Positions 1 to 11,742 of a DNA stretch of 64,000 nt are shown piece by piece. The stretch covers positions 186,001 to 250,000 of the forward strand of contig JAHQIW010000158.1 of NCBI GenBank assembly GCA_019055375.1. The letters are read 5' to 3'. The DNA is from Parelaphostrongylus tenuis. Lineage: Eukaryota; Nematoda; Chromadorea; Rhabditida; Metastrongylidae. Both the position numbers and the translations under genes were made by a program. The notes below the pieces were generated by a model that saw only the letters and a list, made by a program, of their open reading frames with translations, was not told where the DNA came from and searched no databases. The first letter of the stretch is position 1, and the number at the start of each line of letters is the position of its first letter.

Positions 1-1
1 A

Positions 2-205
2 GAAACATGGAGGGACAAAGCCGATTTGCCTGTCTATCATAACTTTGGACATGACTCCCGCTTTCTGAAGCATCGCCGGAAAGTGTTCATACATAAGCTC
101 GATATGATCCGTCATGCGTTTACTCATTTGCTAAGAGTGGAGGTGGCCAGCTCATTCTCAACATCTGGTGACTATCTGAATAAAGTCTTCTTTTCCTTAA
201 TTTTC
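2..205 (+). CDS. Open frame at the left edge, probable last or internal exon of an unknown gene
   Basis: The frame is open from the first bases of the window and reads a protein-like stretch (ADLPVYHNFGHDSRFLKHRR, then KVFIHKLDMIRHAFTHLLRV) before drifting into a low-complexity tail after about residue 68. The balanced composition with His, Arg and Asp suggests a true exon. Possible donors are the GT after CTCAACATCTG near 162 and the GT after CTGAATAAA near 185. I do not recognise the family, and the upstream exons lie outside the window. It could still be a chance open frame. Confidence 0.35.
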
Positions 206-429
206 TCTATACAAATATCATACTCCTCCCAATTCTCTTTTATTCAAATCATGGCTCTATCAGTTACATAATTTTCATATCTTCTAACTAAACCGATTTC
301 TCGAACTTCCCTAACCATTCAAGACGACAGCTGAGGTTGCTGCGACTCAACAAAATTGAATCGAGCCTGAGGGGAATTACTCTTATTCCTGTCCTCCTGA
401 AGCCTTCGTGAAGCCTCTGTGTGGGCATA

Positions 430-530
430 TGAGTGCTTTACTTACTTAGTTAGATACTTAGATACTCAGATGGTCCGTCTTCATTAGTTGTGCGGACCCC
501 AGCACATAATCCAAATGGTATATTGCTGGT
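430..530 (-). mobile_element. 3' end of an RTE-type LINE (fragment)
   Basis: On the minus strand the sequence reads Cys-Trp-Gly-Pro-His followed by stops and a tail of ATCTAAGTA / AAGTAAGTAA repeats. That is how nematode RTE elements end, with a C-terminal KRCWGP-like motif and a short-repeat tail. Upstream sequence (530-660) gives no convincing reverse transcriptase, so this is a severely 5'-truncated copy. Confidence 0.55.
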
Positions 531-2289
531 CCTGTTTATGATAATCCGTGGTTTCCTAATGTAACCTTGCAAGGGCTTCTTCAGGCCTTCATGATGTCGT
601 TTTCAAGGATGGATTTCAGCTACGGATCCTCGACCGGGCTTCCTTCTAGTTGACTCGGAAATGGTGTTACACCGAAATCAAAAGCAAAGGTAGAAAATAA
701 ACCGACCGCTCACGGATGATGTATATGCCGAAATCCTATGAGGACATTCGTTGGTGCAAATAGGAGAGGCCAAGAAGAGACGGCATCTTAAACCAATTTA
801 TATCTTTGTATCTTGGGTAAAGCTATGCTGAGGTGTCAAATCAATTATTCAAGGACGGGCTACGCAGCTCTTACGATCAAATGGATGGAGTTTATAGCAT
901 TAAAACAATCGATAAAAACCTTATAGTACACGTTAATACACTCAGAGCTTTTTATAACGAGGATTTGAAAAAAAATGCTACAAATATTTGTTCGTGCGAC
1001 TGGATCTTCTTTAGCGATACTCAAACTACGTTTGACTATTGTGCCCAATTGAAACTGTGCAGGTGTTGTTGGGTGTGACGGTCATTTGCTAACGAAGTCG
1101 AAAAATGGAATACAACAGAGAAAGTTTATTTCTTACGATAAAAAACTTTGATCATAAGGCGCATATCTGCAGGAAAAAGGAGTTTGCACGGAACCTCGGC
1201 GCTACCTGGAAAAAGCCGAGAGAAAATTCCCCAAAGTTTTTAGACCAATTTTCGATACAATTTATTCCTGATAATTTCTCTAGCTGCAAACTTTCTACTT
1301 TAATATAACTTTGCCATTCTGCATGGAGAAGAGCTGTTTTTGAGAATGTTAAAGACCACCTAAGATCTTAAGTAAATAAAAATGTGTTTATTTGATTGCT
1401 CTACGGTATAAGAACTGAAAACTGTAAGGAAGAAGTACTGAAATGAAAGATAAACATCTAAGTAGGCTTGTTTTTCTTGCCAACTTGAACGATAAATCCT
1501 GTTTTTGGAAAAATTCCACCCTCTTCTATAGATCACTCTTCATATATCAGTAGAAGACATGAAACGCTTTATGTTCTCCCCTGGGTTCGGTAACCAGTAA
1601 AAGAGTTTTGTCTAACTCTGTTAGAGCACTCATTACAGGCCTTCATCGACCTTTGTGGATCAGAGCGAACTTTTCCCATGCAAACTTGATGCCATTCTGT
1701 CGATTACGAAGTGAATGCGTTTCTATATTCAGTGGAAATGAAGCGAAATAATTAGAAATACCATGCGCTTTATTCTATTATAATTAGAAGCAACGGTATT
1801 AAACTTGAACATTGGCAACAAATTATCTTTATCTGAGGCATAACATCTACACAGTGAAGTAGTCTGTATTATTTTTCCCGAATTTACATAGCTTACGTAA
1901 ATGATTTTGATGTTGTTTTTTTTCTCGTTTTTATAAATCAAATCACCTTTTTCGAAGTCGCGTTTTTTTTTATAAAATCAGTTCAAAGATTTGTCGGCTT
2001 TGCTATCGTCATCATTCGTTCACAAATATCTCTCTACGATTCAGACGGTCTGGTCTCGTGTGTCCATGCGAACTACCTGTACTTTTGAAAACACGGCTGA
2101 GTGTGAGGCATAACGAGGGCGTTAGCAGTGCACTGTAAAACTCAGTGAGCCTCAGCAAAGGCAAAAGCGGGTTTAATTACATCAGGTTCCAAGATTTGCT
2201 CGTATCTTAGCAGTCTTGTGGTCATATTTCACATCGTATTCTGCTGCTTAAAATGAAATGAATCAAGTGGGAAGTGAAGTTGAAAAGTG
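531..2289. other. Intergenic stretch without a recognised gene
   Basis: Open frames near 833-1078 (81 codons) and 1105-1308 (67 codons) on the plus strand contain protein-like words (for example VYSIKTIDKN), and continue each other only across stops. They may be one decayed exon or element. No splice-consistent model could be built, and nothing else was identified. Confidence 0.3.
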
Positions 2290-2745
2290 TGATATTAGAG
2301 GCTTCGACCTTGGCAGTCTCGTCAGTCGGGAAGGTTCTTCGTCTTTAGCCAATCCTCTCGAGTGCTCTATTCCCCACATTAAGAATAGGCGACGACGAAC
2401 GATTTACATTGCCGTCAATTGAAACAAATCACTAGATCTGCAATGTTGTGCACTCGATTGTTCTTGGCTGATATTTTGTAATATTTTACCGTTCGCTTCG
2501 AGTGCTTTCTTTAGACCACGCTCAAATTTTAGTATATCTCATTACTGTTATTTGGCTGAAGCACGCAAGGGGTTCTGCCCGAGTGACGAGACTGCCAAGG
2601 TCGAAGCAGGTGTATTGGGCTATACAAGAGCTCATTAACAGACCACATGACAGTTCGCTCAAATAACAATTGGGAGATGTATTGAAATTTGAGCGTGGTC
2701 TTAAGAAAGCACTCGAAACGAACGGTGTAATGTCTTTGGATGCTT
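2290..2745. repeat. Foldback element, family FB-A, copy 1
   Basis: Two inverted arms carry the FB-A signature. The right arm (about 2585-2740) contains CGAGACTGCCAAGGTCGAAGC, an AACAGACCACATGACA block and GAGCGTGGTCTTAAGAAAGCA. The left part holds the complements of these blocks. The internal segment shares GCAATGTTGTGCACTCGATT with the inverse internal segments of the copies at 8.5 kb and 21.5 kb. No coding capacity is seen, so it is a non-autonomous element. Confidence 0.7.
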
Positions 2746-2819
2746 TTCAAGTCAGATCCTTGCAATAATGAGAAAGTCGAACTGAAGCCGTTCGGCGTGA
2801 TGTGAGCTGGTCCCAGCCA

Positions 2820-2895
2820 AACGTCGTACCAATTTACCGAAGACGGAGAGATGGGAGACTTGGTGCAGTAACAAAGATTCAAACCCGGCGCTCAC
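2820..2895 (-). repeat. SINE-1 head fragment
   Basis: The segment GTACCAATTTACCGAAGACGG followed by a degenerate GGTTTGAATC-like B box (as complement) matches the tRNA-like head of the SINE-1 copies at 3.4 kb and 26 kb. The rest of the element is missing. Confidence 0.45.
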
Positions 2896-3023
2896 TTCGT
2901 TATGTAACGTAATATCACTGTCACAGGTTCAGTCCATTTCTAGATAGCATAAATGTGAGCATAACGTTCTCGGATCTTTGCCAAAATGAACAGACGACTC
3001 TGTGAATTGGAAGGTATGATGTT

Positions 3024-3428
3024 TTGCAATCAGCATATTCCAAAATGACAGCGATTAATGATCAACGGACCACAGATCACTGCAATGAGTTGAATCGTCT
3101 ACAACAAATGTTTTCGCCTAAACAGACGAAGGAATGTTTGGTGCTGATGGATTCATTACGAATTCACTTTACTTTATACCGGATTTCTAACATTGTGGAA
3201 GTAAAAGAATGCATATGTGGACCCCACATAGACTCTTGGGAGCTTCCGCCATATACGACCAAGGCTTTGATCCTGCCGCAGAAATCAAGTAGCCATTTTG
3301 TCGACTTTGAAATGATAAGGGGTGGATTTGCTCGAGGAACAAGATCGAACAAGCATCACGTTTGTCTTGCAGACACGTCTAATTCTTGTGCTACACAGAC
3401 AACATATAACGCCTATGTCTTTGGATAA
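3024..3428 (+). other. Unassigned 134-codon open frame
   Basis: A long open frame by the standards of this AT-rich region (an LNRLQQMF-type helix, several Cys and His residues near the end), ending at a TAA just before SINE-1. I recognise no domain. Splice sites were not evaluated convincingly. It may be a decayed element or a chance frame. Confidence 0.2.
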
Positions 3429-3429
3429 G

Positions 3430-3716
3430 GGATGAAAGATTAAAGCCCTCGACGTTGATCAGCCCTTGAGGGATGCGCCACGCTAGCATTCGTCTTCAAT
3501 TTTTATTCTCGTTTGAGATGATTGTTTGCATATCCGGCGTTTACAATGACTTGCGGTGACCTCCCGCTGTATAGAGCCAGTCAGTGCTGCTTATCCTCCC
3601 AGACAAATCTGCGACCCCTTCGAGGATGAGTGTCTTGGTGAGCCATGAGCGTGAGGTCGAATCATCGACCCTGTGTGCGACGCAAGGCACCCTAACCACT
3701 GCGCCATATGCTCTCC
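3430..3716 (-). repeat. tRNA-derived SINE (family SINE-1), full-length
   Basis: Read on the minus strand it starts with a tRNA-like head: GGCGCAGTGGTTAGGGTG (box A type) and, after a further 20 or so bases, a diverged GATTCGACC B box. Then come the pan-family blocks GGGAGGATAAGCAGCACTGAC, AAGTCATTGTAAACG and GCGCATCCCTCAAGGG, with a purine-rich end. About 285 bp. RNA polymerase III promoters of this kind are established for tRNA-derived SINEs. Confidence 0.75.
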
Positions 3717-3719
3717 TTG

Positions 3720-5278
3720 CTTTCAGATATATGTTATAAATTTAATGTGAAATGATGAGGAGTTTCCAACATATTATAATCTGGAGTTATATCAATCTAT
3801 ACTGTCGATTTGATCTCATGTCTCAGGTGTGTTATTTCTTGGAAATTAGTTCGTTTTGCTAGAAAAGGCAGATACTCAGGCATTTCCAGTGAAGTCTACT
3901 GTATAAAAGTGTGTATTCAAAATGAAGTTGTGTTTGAAGCTAACCTTTCATCTTTTCCTTGCGCTGTCAATGTAAACAGTATCGAAATAACGCTGAAAAT
4001 AATGTCGAAATAACGCTGAAAAAAATACAGCAAAGCAATGTGCTATGTGATTTCACAATACTGATGTTTGTGCAACTGATAAATGTAGTTAGAGGAATTG
4101 TTGGAATGAATAAATACATAGAAATTCAGATTTCCTACAATAGCTTCTGTTGCCAAGATTCTGTTCACTATTATAACATGCTAGGATTTCACGCAAAAAC
4201 AAAATTTCTAATGATTTTCGGGTACGAAAGATTCATGCTTCAGCAAGACTACCCAGCCTGAGTTGTGGTTCCATATTTCCATGGAAGCTCAACACGAAAT
4301 AAACTTATATATTGGCAGTGCTTTACGAGCCACTTGTTGGTTATCTTCTTGTGAAATATGACAAAGTAAGAAGTCTTTTGTCAGAAATTCCTGGAATCTG
4401 TAGATCTAACCTCAGATGATCATAAAATCGTTATAAATGTGTTAAAATAAGAAGAATCTTGTTCATTACCATGTCGCCCCATAGTATCAATGAATACAGT
4501 TCTCTTGATTTCGGCGAAGTAGAAATCAACTTAAATGGAGCGTTGAAAGCGCTCGAGTTGAATAAGCTTATTCAATAAAATGCTCACAGTCGTTGGTTGC
4601 ATACCACCCCTGTATCAAACTCTATTCCTTTGTTATCGGGAAACTGCTACCAGATCTGTTTGTGAAAAATTTCTCACGATTTTCCAAAGTTGGCAATTAC
4701 TTCTCATGACGAACTCAAAACAGCCCAGCATAGCTATCGCTATCTGACATTCAATAATATTTCGAGGATCACATTCTCGCGCACCAGCCGAATCCATGAA
4801 GAAAGAAGTACTGGAATGGCCAGTACGTATTATCGAGACTTGTTGATAATAAATAAAATGATCTGAAAAAAATGACTTTAATGAGAACTTGAACCAATAT
4901 CACTTCGGAGAACGTCTTGAACTTCTAGCCGTTGAAGAGCTCGCTGAATACCTTCTTCACTGCAATTTTGCGAACTTTAACTTCCCGTTGCTTCACTCGT
5001 ATCAGTAATTGTTCCATTCTTTTTTTCCTCTCAGCAAATTTTAGCGAGATAAATGAGTTTAAAGGCTCCTATTAGTTCGTCAGATAAGAGTTCTAGACGG
5101 GTTGGATACCTTGCAAACCACTTATTAAATTTGGAATTTATTGAACCTGTTTTCTATCTATCTCAAGTTATTTCATATTTTGTCAGTTTTACATGACAAC
5201 TTTTCCAATCTTTCTGTCAACATTATTCGTATTCTTAGCACGTGAACATAATATCATTAACAGTCCTGTGTCTTGCAG
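3720..5278. other. AT-rich intergenic stretch
   Basis: No gene or recognisable repeat seen. Short open frames at 3810-4013 and 3959-4261 lack splice or family support. The end of this stretch is presumably the promoter region of the DM-domain gene. Confidence 0.4.
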
Positions 5279-5284
5279 AAATAA

Positions 5285-8200
5285 ATGAATACTGGTGATG
5301 ACACCTCATCTTCACCAAAGACAGCAATCGAATGTCACCGATTTTTCGGATACACTAAGAGAATCCCAAGAGGTTCGGTACATTCAATACTTTGCAAAAT
5401 TCTACATTTATACGGTAACGGCAGCATACACTTAATATCAGGGAGGAGAACGTGAATGTTTCGCACTCTTTACCTAAATAAACGCTCCGTCTTCCCGAAC
5501 AAGTTTCCGCAAATTTTCTATTGGCCATCATCCACAGAGCTAACAGGGTTTGCGTTTGTGTTCGTCAATCGCTCGAAGACTTGTCGTTCACCATCCTCAG
5601 TGACATGTTGAACGCTGGAAGAATGCATTTTCCCAAGGAAGCTTTAGCAAATTTTCATCTTAGACAATCGCCATGCATTGTGCTTTGTAGAGAGTTCGGG
5701 GTAAAAACTTCCATGACTAGCCGGAGACCGATTAAAGACGATGTAGCAGACCGAGACAATACACCTGCGAGTACACTAAGGTTCTTTGTTGAAAGCAATT
5801 CCGGACTTAGCTAATCTGATTGAGGTGAGGTTAGAACAGAGATTCCTACGATCAGCCGAGGAATAGTTGAAGATGATCTATCAGCTGAATCAATTATTAC
5901 TGTCAAATAAATACAATATAGTTGGTAATTATTTTTTGAGCCATGCATGTGGCCCGTTATGAACACTTACGCGGCCCGATACACGTATTTCGCCCTTGGC
6001 AGCCTCCGGTATCAAATTTCTTGTTGTATTCAAACCGTTCAAATAAATGTAAGCTTAGGAGCTAATGTAAGGAATTTTACGTTCATTGGGTAGGATTTCA
6101 GATGTAAAACGGCATTGTGGAATGTGTAGACAGCACGGAGTAGTAGTCGAGACACGAGGTCATATTTGTCAATTCAAAAGCTGTGTATGTGAAAAGGTAA
6201 ATCGTTCTTCAAAGAATATAACAAAGGTGGTACAGTGAAGAACAAAAATACTTGCAGTATTAGAAAACGGATTTAGAACTTTTTGCTACCGAAGTGTTTT
6301 TGCTTTTGTTTCAATAATTGTTAGTTGTTAATGTTCAGTATAGATAGTAAAAATTCTTCATTTATTGACTACTCAAGGAATGACTTTGCGAAAGGACGTC
6401 CTGTATGAAAATTTTTGATTTTTGATTCTTAGTGTGATCTCATTCGTCAAAGACGTTCAATTATGTCCACACAGATCCGGTTACGCAGACAACAGGATAA
6501 GAAATTTCAGGTAGGTAGTCAACGAAAACCCTATTAGTGATTGCCGACTTCGTTTCCATTTATTTTCCATTATGTGATGAAACTAATTTTGTAACATAAA
6601 GAAATAATCAAATCAAGTACGCTGACCAATTCTGTAACACGGTATCATTACTATTAGATTGTTATATTGAGTTGGTAGTTATCAGATCAGAGATTTTTGC
6701 ACGAAAATTTGCTTTTGATAGTCTTATTGAATCATAGGGAATTATTACTGCTAAAATCTGAACAACTATAATAAACGACTCTTTCAGCGAACAACGAACG
6801 TATCAGAAGCCGATTTCATACCATCGAACGGTAGTATCGCTGAGGCCAACAACCGAGACGATGCAAACATGTGCTATTTTTGTCAGAAATGCAAAAATCA
6901 TGGAATTTTGATGTGGAAAAAGGTGATTACGCAAAATGTTTGTAAGAGTCACAATGGATAGTGTAAAGAAAACTACGTAGCTGAATTATTTTGTTAATTT
7001 ATTGCTTCATTTTCATCATTCAACCAATAACGCGTCTCTACATCATAAGTATCACAAAATGTAAATCCCATTATTTCTCGCTTGAGATTCACTTCCACAT
7101 TTCTTCTCCTTCAAACTTTTTCACGTTGCTTCACCTGCCACTTAAAGATGCTTTCTTCTCCTGCAAGGATGTCAGTTAATGCTGAATCATTTGAATCCCT
7201 ATGGAACTCCGAGATAGCATGTTAGGGCGTTCATAGGTAGAACAAAGGGAGTGAGCTGTCCATGAAATTTCCAATATTAATATATGAAACCGGGGGATGA
7301 AAGGTTTCACGGACTGGCGGTGAGTTCGAGCTAGCTCTTTGATAGGTTGGACTGTCCGTGTAGTAAATGGGGTTACCACTACTGCCTTACCCGGCTCAGC
7401 AGCTGCGTTAGACTGTCCTATAATATCTTTTGCATTTGGACACTTCTGTTGACTCATCTATTCAGTTGAAAAAATTTTGCAATGAACAATATAGTCACCA
7501 TCATGATCATTGATTTCCAACCATTTCCTAGGCAAAGTTGAAATGCCTTTCTCCATAGAGAATGAGGCCGGTGATCAAAGAAGCCAGTGAAGTCACTTTT
7601 GAGCCGGCTGTAACCGTATTTATCCTGCACATGCTGCTTCAGGGAGCGGAAGAGATAATGATCCAGTGGAGTAATATCAGGTCTATACGATAGATGTGAT
7701 ACCGTGGTCCAGCCGTTTCAGCATTATGTGGCGAGTCGACTTTGCAATGTGCCCACATCGAGCGTTATCCTGGAGAAGAGCGAAAATGAGTCGTTGCGGA
7801 CGCTTCTCACACACTGCTGCAGCCACCTGCCGAGTTGTTCCTGTTGCCGACGTGGGCATCGGTTGTGCTTATTGTTGAGCAGTTCCCAGAACAGCATCCT
7901 GTGCCTATTTCAAAAAACTGTGGGCATAATTTTACGAGTATGGAACTTAAGCTTTGGTTGAGCTGGCGGATCTTCGCTGCGAGGCAGCCAATAGGCGTGG
8001 CGCATGTTGTCCTCGTAGTAGATCCACTCATCTTCACTTACACAGAACTTGGATAGTCTTGCTTGCGCGGTCGTAGCAGAAGTTTTTCGCAGAGGGTCAC
8101 GCGTGCGCTGCGGTAGTTGTCGTTAATGCATGAGTCGTGCATCGACACATCTCTTTGCGGCAGCCCATTTCATCTAGATAGCAAGAGATAGTGCCATAGA

Positions 8201-9482
8201 TGTTGTATCCAAATGTCTGTTAGCACATTCTCCAAGCCACAGTCATTCAACAGTAACTCGATTAGAACTGGAAAAACTAAATAGAACAATGCTGCGAAAT
8301 AAACTATAGGACAAGTCAACATATAACTTCAGGGAGCTACCCTTTTTAAGTCAGCTTAGGAGTCATCTGTCGTTGAAATGTTAATCGTCAGCAAATAAGA
8401 GCACATTCAAACAGTGACCGAAATCATATACTTAAGTTTTTCAACATATCTCATGAATATTCGTTACGCCAACAAGTTATGTGATCTGTTATAGGGCAGA
8501 CTTATAGAGCCCGCTACACGTGTTTCAACCTTGACAATCTATCAGTAGGGCGGTGCCCTTCGTCTAACGACTACCAGCCAAGAGCAATCGAGTTTACAAC
8601 ACTGCCCATTCAGTGATAATTTTACTTAGTGGACGGTGTAAAATGTTCGTCGTCGCCTACTCTTAGTGTATGGGACTATGCGCCCCAAGAGGATTGGCGA
8701 AAGACGAGGGGTGCCGCCCGACTGATGAGACTGCGAAAGTCGAAACACGTGTATCAGGTTCTATTAGCCAGCCCTTCAACAGACCACATGACATGTTGTC
8801 TCAAATAATAATTATGAGATACGTTGAATTTAGAGCGTGGTCTTAAGAAACTCTCAAAGCGACTCACTGGTTTTCCATTGCATCATCAAGGCCCTTGCTC
8901 TGTTTTTTAGTTGTTCTGACCAATTCTCAAGTTGTCAAGGTGAAGCCGTGATTAAAATTACCGCTTTTTATTTTGTTGACGAGTGACTGCTTTCGGTTAG
9001 CGATAGGCCAGAAGAAGATAGAGAAAGGTGGTGCAATGGCCCCGATGGTGCGTGAAAAACCTAATGAGCTTTCAAAAAAATTTCGCGGCTTTGTAGCCAT
9101 CCCATGTTCTAAGTTTCTTCCATAAGTCAGCACTTCTGTAATTACAAATATTTTGTTTAGGACCATAAAAGAAATTGTAAATTTGCGAGTTGCCGCTGTG
9201 AACACTGTGGCCTTATCGATACGAGACGAGTACTGGATCGACATCTTAAAAGAAATAAAGGCACAAATATTGGTATGGTTGACGACCAATGAAACATGTG
9301 AATGACACTGTAGACATTATGATATACCGAAGTTTAACGGTTAGATTTCAGAAAAAACGCCCGATTGTCCTGATTTGAATTGTTCATCAGAGAAATTCAA
9401 CTTTGAGTACGATAGTAATGCCTTCAATGTTATAAAAACTTCACTCAACGCATCGCATCTGAAAAACATGGAAGCGGTATAA
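5285..9482 (+). CDS. DM-domain (doublesex/MAB-3 family) transcription factor with two DM modules
   Basis: Five exons: 5285-5372, 6102-6196, 6433-6510, 6788-6922 and 9345-9482, giving 177 residues with all phases matching. An acceptor (TCTTGCAG at 5271-5278) lies six bases before the ATG, which suggests spliced-leader trans-splicing. DM module 1 spans about residues 35-87: Cys35, Cys38, His41, His50, Cys52, Cys57, Cys59 and Cys62, followed by the typical tail CDLIRQRRSIMSTQIRLRRQ. The His50-Cys52 gap is two residues shorter than usual. Module 2 begins CQKCKNHG at residues 119-126, but its second half in exon 5 keeps only Cys140 and Cys145, with Ser at 147 and Phe at 150 where Cys is expected. 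DM proteins bind DNA by intertwined zinc modules and control sexual differentiation; two-module members such as MAB-3 exist in nematodes. Exons 1-4 are secure. Exon 5 is the weakest call and could be replaced by an exon I did not find. The orthologue among mab-3/dmd genes is not determined. Confidence 0.82.
5925..6015. repeat. FB-A solo arm in intron 1 of the DM-domain gene
   Basis: The run TTTTTTGAGCCATGCATGTGG, then GGCCCGATACACGTATTTCG and GGCAGCCTC, matches one arm of FB-A. The partner arm is absent. Confidence 0.55.
7470..8250 (-). pseudogene. Degraded mariner-family transposase (copy A)
   Basis: Read on the minus strand, in drifting frames, it shows the mariner landmarks in order: a VTLCEKLLL-like block, WIYYEDNMRHAYWLPR, LQDNARCGHIAKST (second catalytic Asp region, HDNARPH in intact elements), YRPDITPLDHYLFRSLKQHV (third Asp region) and FFDHRPHSLWRK near the C-terminus. 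Stops and frame changes interrupt it throughout, so it is dead. It lies in intron 4 of the DM-domain gene on the opposite strand. Mariner relatives of this type are known from hookworms. Terminal inverted repeats were not resolved. Confidence 0.85.
8480..8880. repeat. Foldback element FB-A, copy 2
   Basis: The left arm starts GTGATCTGTTATAGGGCAGAC. The right arm ends with GAGCGTGGTCTTAAGAAACT. Both contain the block AAACACGTGTATC or its complement. The internal part carries CAAGAGCAATCGAGTTTACA, shared with the 21.5 kb copy. It is in intron 4 of the DM-domain gene, beside mariner copy A. Confidence 0.7.
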
Positions 9483-9584
9483 TTTTCGTTATAATCTTTT
9501 AATCTTTAGCAAATACTGGCATTTAAGGATTTATTTTATTTATCTATTTCACTGAGATAGTAACTAGTTTGATGTAAACCTAAG

Positions 9585-9690
9585 AGAATTCAGTGGTGAG
9601 CAAATATGCCCTCGGTATGGATGAAACGCGGGTTCGACTCCTGTCTCAGGTCGTATATTTGCTCACCACTCAATTCTCCTAGGTACATAT
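9585..9690 (+). repeat. Short tRNA-like SINE (family SINE-2)
   Basis: Contains GATGAAACGCGGGTTCGACT (B box, GGGTTCGACTCC) followed by the SINE-2 tail pattern GGTCGTATATTTGCTCACCA. The ends are mutually complementary: AATTCAGTGGTGAGCAAATA pairs with TATTTGCTCACCACTCAATT, so the unit can fold into a closed stem. Confidence 0.6.
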
Positions 9691-9699
9691 GAATTTCAC

Positions 9700-11740
9700 A
9701 GTGCGAAAAAAACAGTAAAAATTACTAGAAATTTCGAGTAATAGTAATTAGTTTCAAAAAGATAATTTCCGGCATTCGTAGATTTTGCTACATCCTGTGT
9801 TAGGAGAGCTTCGCTTGCCATTTACACAAAGAAATCATTACGAAATTGAAATCGAATAATGAAAACGAAACTTTTTAGAAATTGTTCAAACTATGCCGAG
9901 GTTAATAGATATCGGCTTTGGGATATATAATGAAACGTAATATTGCTACTCTCATTAATGTTTGAATCATACAATCTTCAATAGGACTCTAGTAACTGAG
10001 TATTCATTTCGAAAAATCCGACCGAATTGAAATACCGGGCCGAGCAATCCAGAAACATTCTCTAACTCATAAGTAATTTCCAGCAGCAAATAATAGGGTT
10101 GTAAGGTTTCCAAAGAATTGTCTGGTTATGCTTTTTTCTTGCGGTCGTGGTGACACTACGATGCATCATAGCATCGGTAAAATAGGGGAACTTTCCTTCG
10201 AATACTCGCTACTCCGAGGGTTAGTAGGACGGAAAAAAGCTTGCGTTTTCCAATAGAGGCGCAACTTTAGTTTGATAATGTTCCTGCATAGGAAACTGCC
10301 CTCATCTGATTGACAATTTCAACCGAAAAGAACATAGAACATCAAACTAACAATATTTCTGATAGGGCGACGCTAGTTTCTATGCTGTGATACACTTTCT
10401 ATCGTATGCAAGGATTACAATACAAAATGTATACAAGGACTACATATAAAACGGACGTAGTCCCACACCACATTTCAATCCTGAATCTTTCCGCTCTAAG
10501 TGAAGCTCTGCTAACATAGACCACGTTGAGCCATTATTGGTTACTTTCTGACAAAGAAAACGCATTACAAATCAAAAGCGTGATGCTGCTCTTGAGAAAG
10601 AAACTCGTTTAACAGCTTTATTGCGTAGAGAAATTCAGTGTTGCCCGCTCGATTTAGTAGCAAAATTGTGACTAGCTGGACAAAGTAGTAGGAAAAAACC
10701 TTAGATGAAACCGTAATCACATCATAAATGAATATTTAGACGCCCGTTTTAACACTCAACGATATTACGATGCCAAAGCCAGCGATGGCGACTGAATCTG
10801 TGTTGCTTCCCACATTCATGCCGTCGTTCTTACCCACTACGCAACATTGCTCTGTCCCGACTATGACACATCATCCTTTATCTTTGGTTACATATGAAAG
10901 ATTTTTAACGTACCCTTTTAATTTGCATATTGCTAACGTATTCAAAGCAATTTTACCATTCGATATTCAGTTACTGCTCGCTCACACACAACCACTTCCT
11001 GATACTGGTGTAAATTTGAATTGTTGAGTTCGCTTAGAAAGAAAAGAATTTTGCGGTTAGAAGCAGTAAATGGTGACCTGTTGTGAATAATGTGTGAACT
11101 TGCACGGGTATTTACAGGCTATATTGAATAAATATATTGCATAATTTCATGTATCTTTTGACCTACACACTGCTTTACAGATAAGCTCATGTATTTTTGC
11201 AAGGATATAGGAGCATGAACCGACAACGAACTTAGTTAAGTTGAAACTGCAATCAAAACCACAATATCTGAATCCTATTCATCCCAACTTATTTTTCATC
11301 GTACAGTGCGATGTAAAATACAGATACAAGGATACTGAGATGTGATACGTGCTCACATGCTATACACTACGAACGAAACCTTTGCTCTAAGCCTCAGGGC
11401 AAAAGTATTGCAAGTTCAGAGCTCACCTAAAGTTTCGACTTCTGCTCGTCTTTCAGTGTATTTCTGGCAGTATTACGTTCGTAATTCCACGTAATTTCGC
11501 CTGCTTTTCATTGAGGATTTCAGCTTTCATATAAATGTCACCGAACAAGAGTTCAGTAGTTCTCTCTGGAATCCCAAGATACAAGCGATAGCTGTCCCCA
11601 GATCTTGGTCACAATTAGTCATCGGCTATTGTGTTTTTGAGGAAGCAAGCCGATGTGAAACAAGTCTACTAACAATTTACCAATCAAGGAGCGATGAGGC
11701 TTAGCAAGACCAGTACAGCGTCGAACTAGTGTACTGCACG
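9700..11740. other. AT-rich intergenic stretch
   Basis: No gene supported. An 85-codon frame at 10770-11027 has no recognisable domain. The block AACCGAAAAGAACATAGAAC (about 10321) recurs near 11898, inside the small minus-strand ORF. The phrase CTATGCCGAGGTTAATAGAT at about 9890 belongs to a short dispersed repeat also seen at 16.13 and 23.06 kb. Confidence 0.4.
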
Positions 11741-11742
11741 TA

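Noticed and set aside
7696..8056. Short frames on both strands near 7.7-8.05 kb
   Set aside because: Shadow frames of the degraded mariner transposase on the minus strand.
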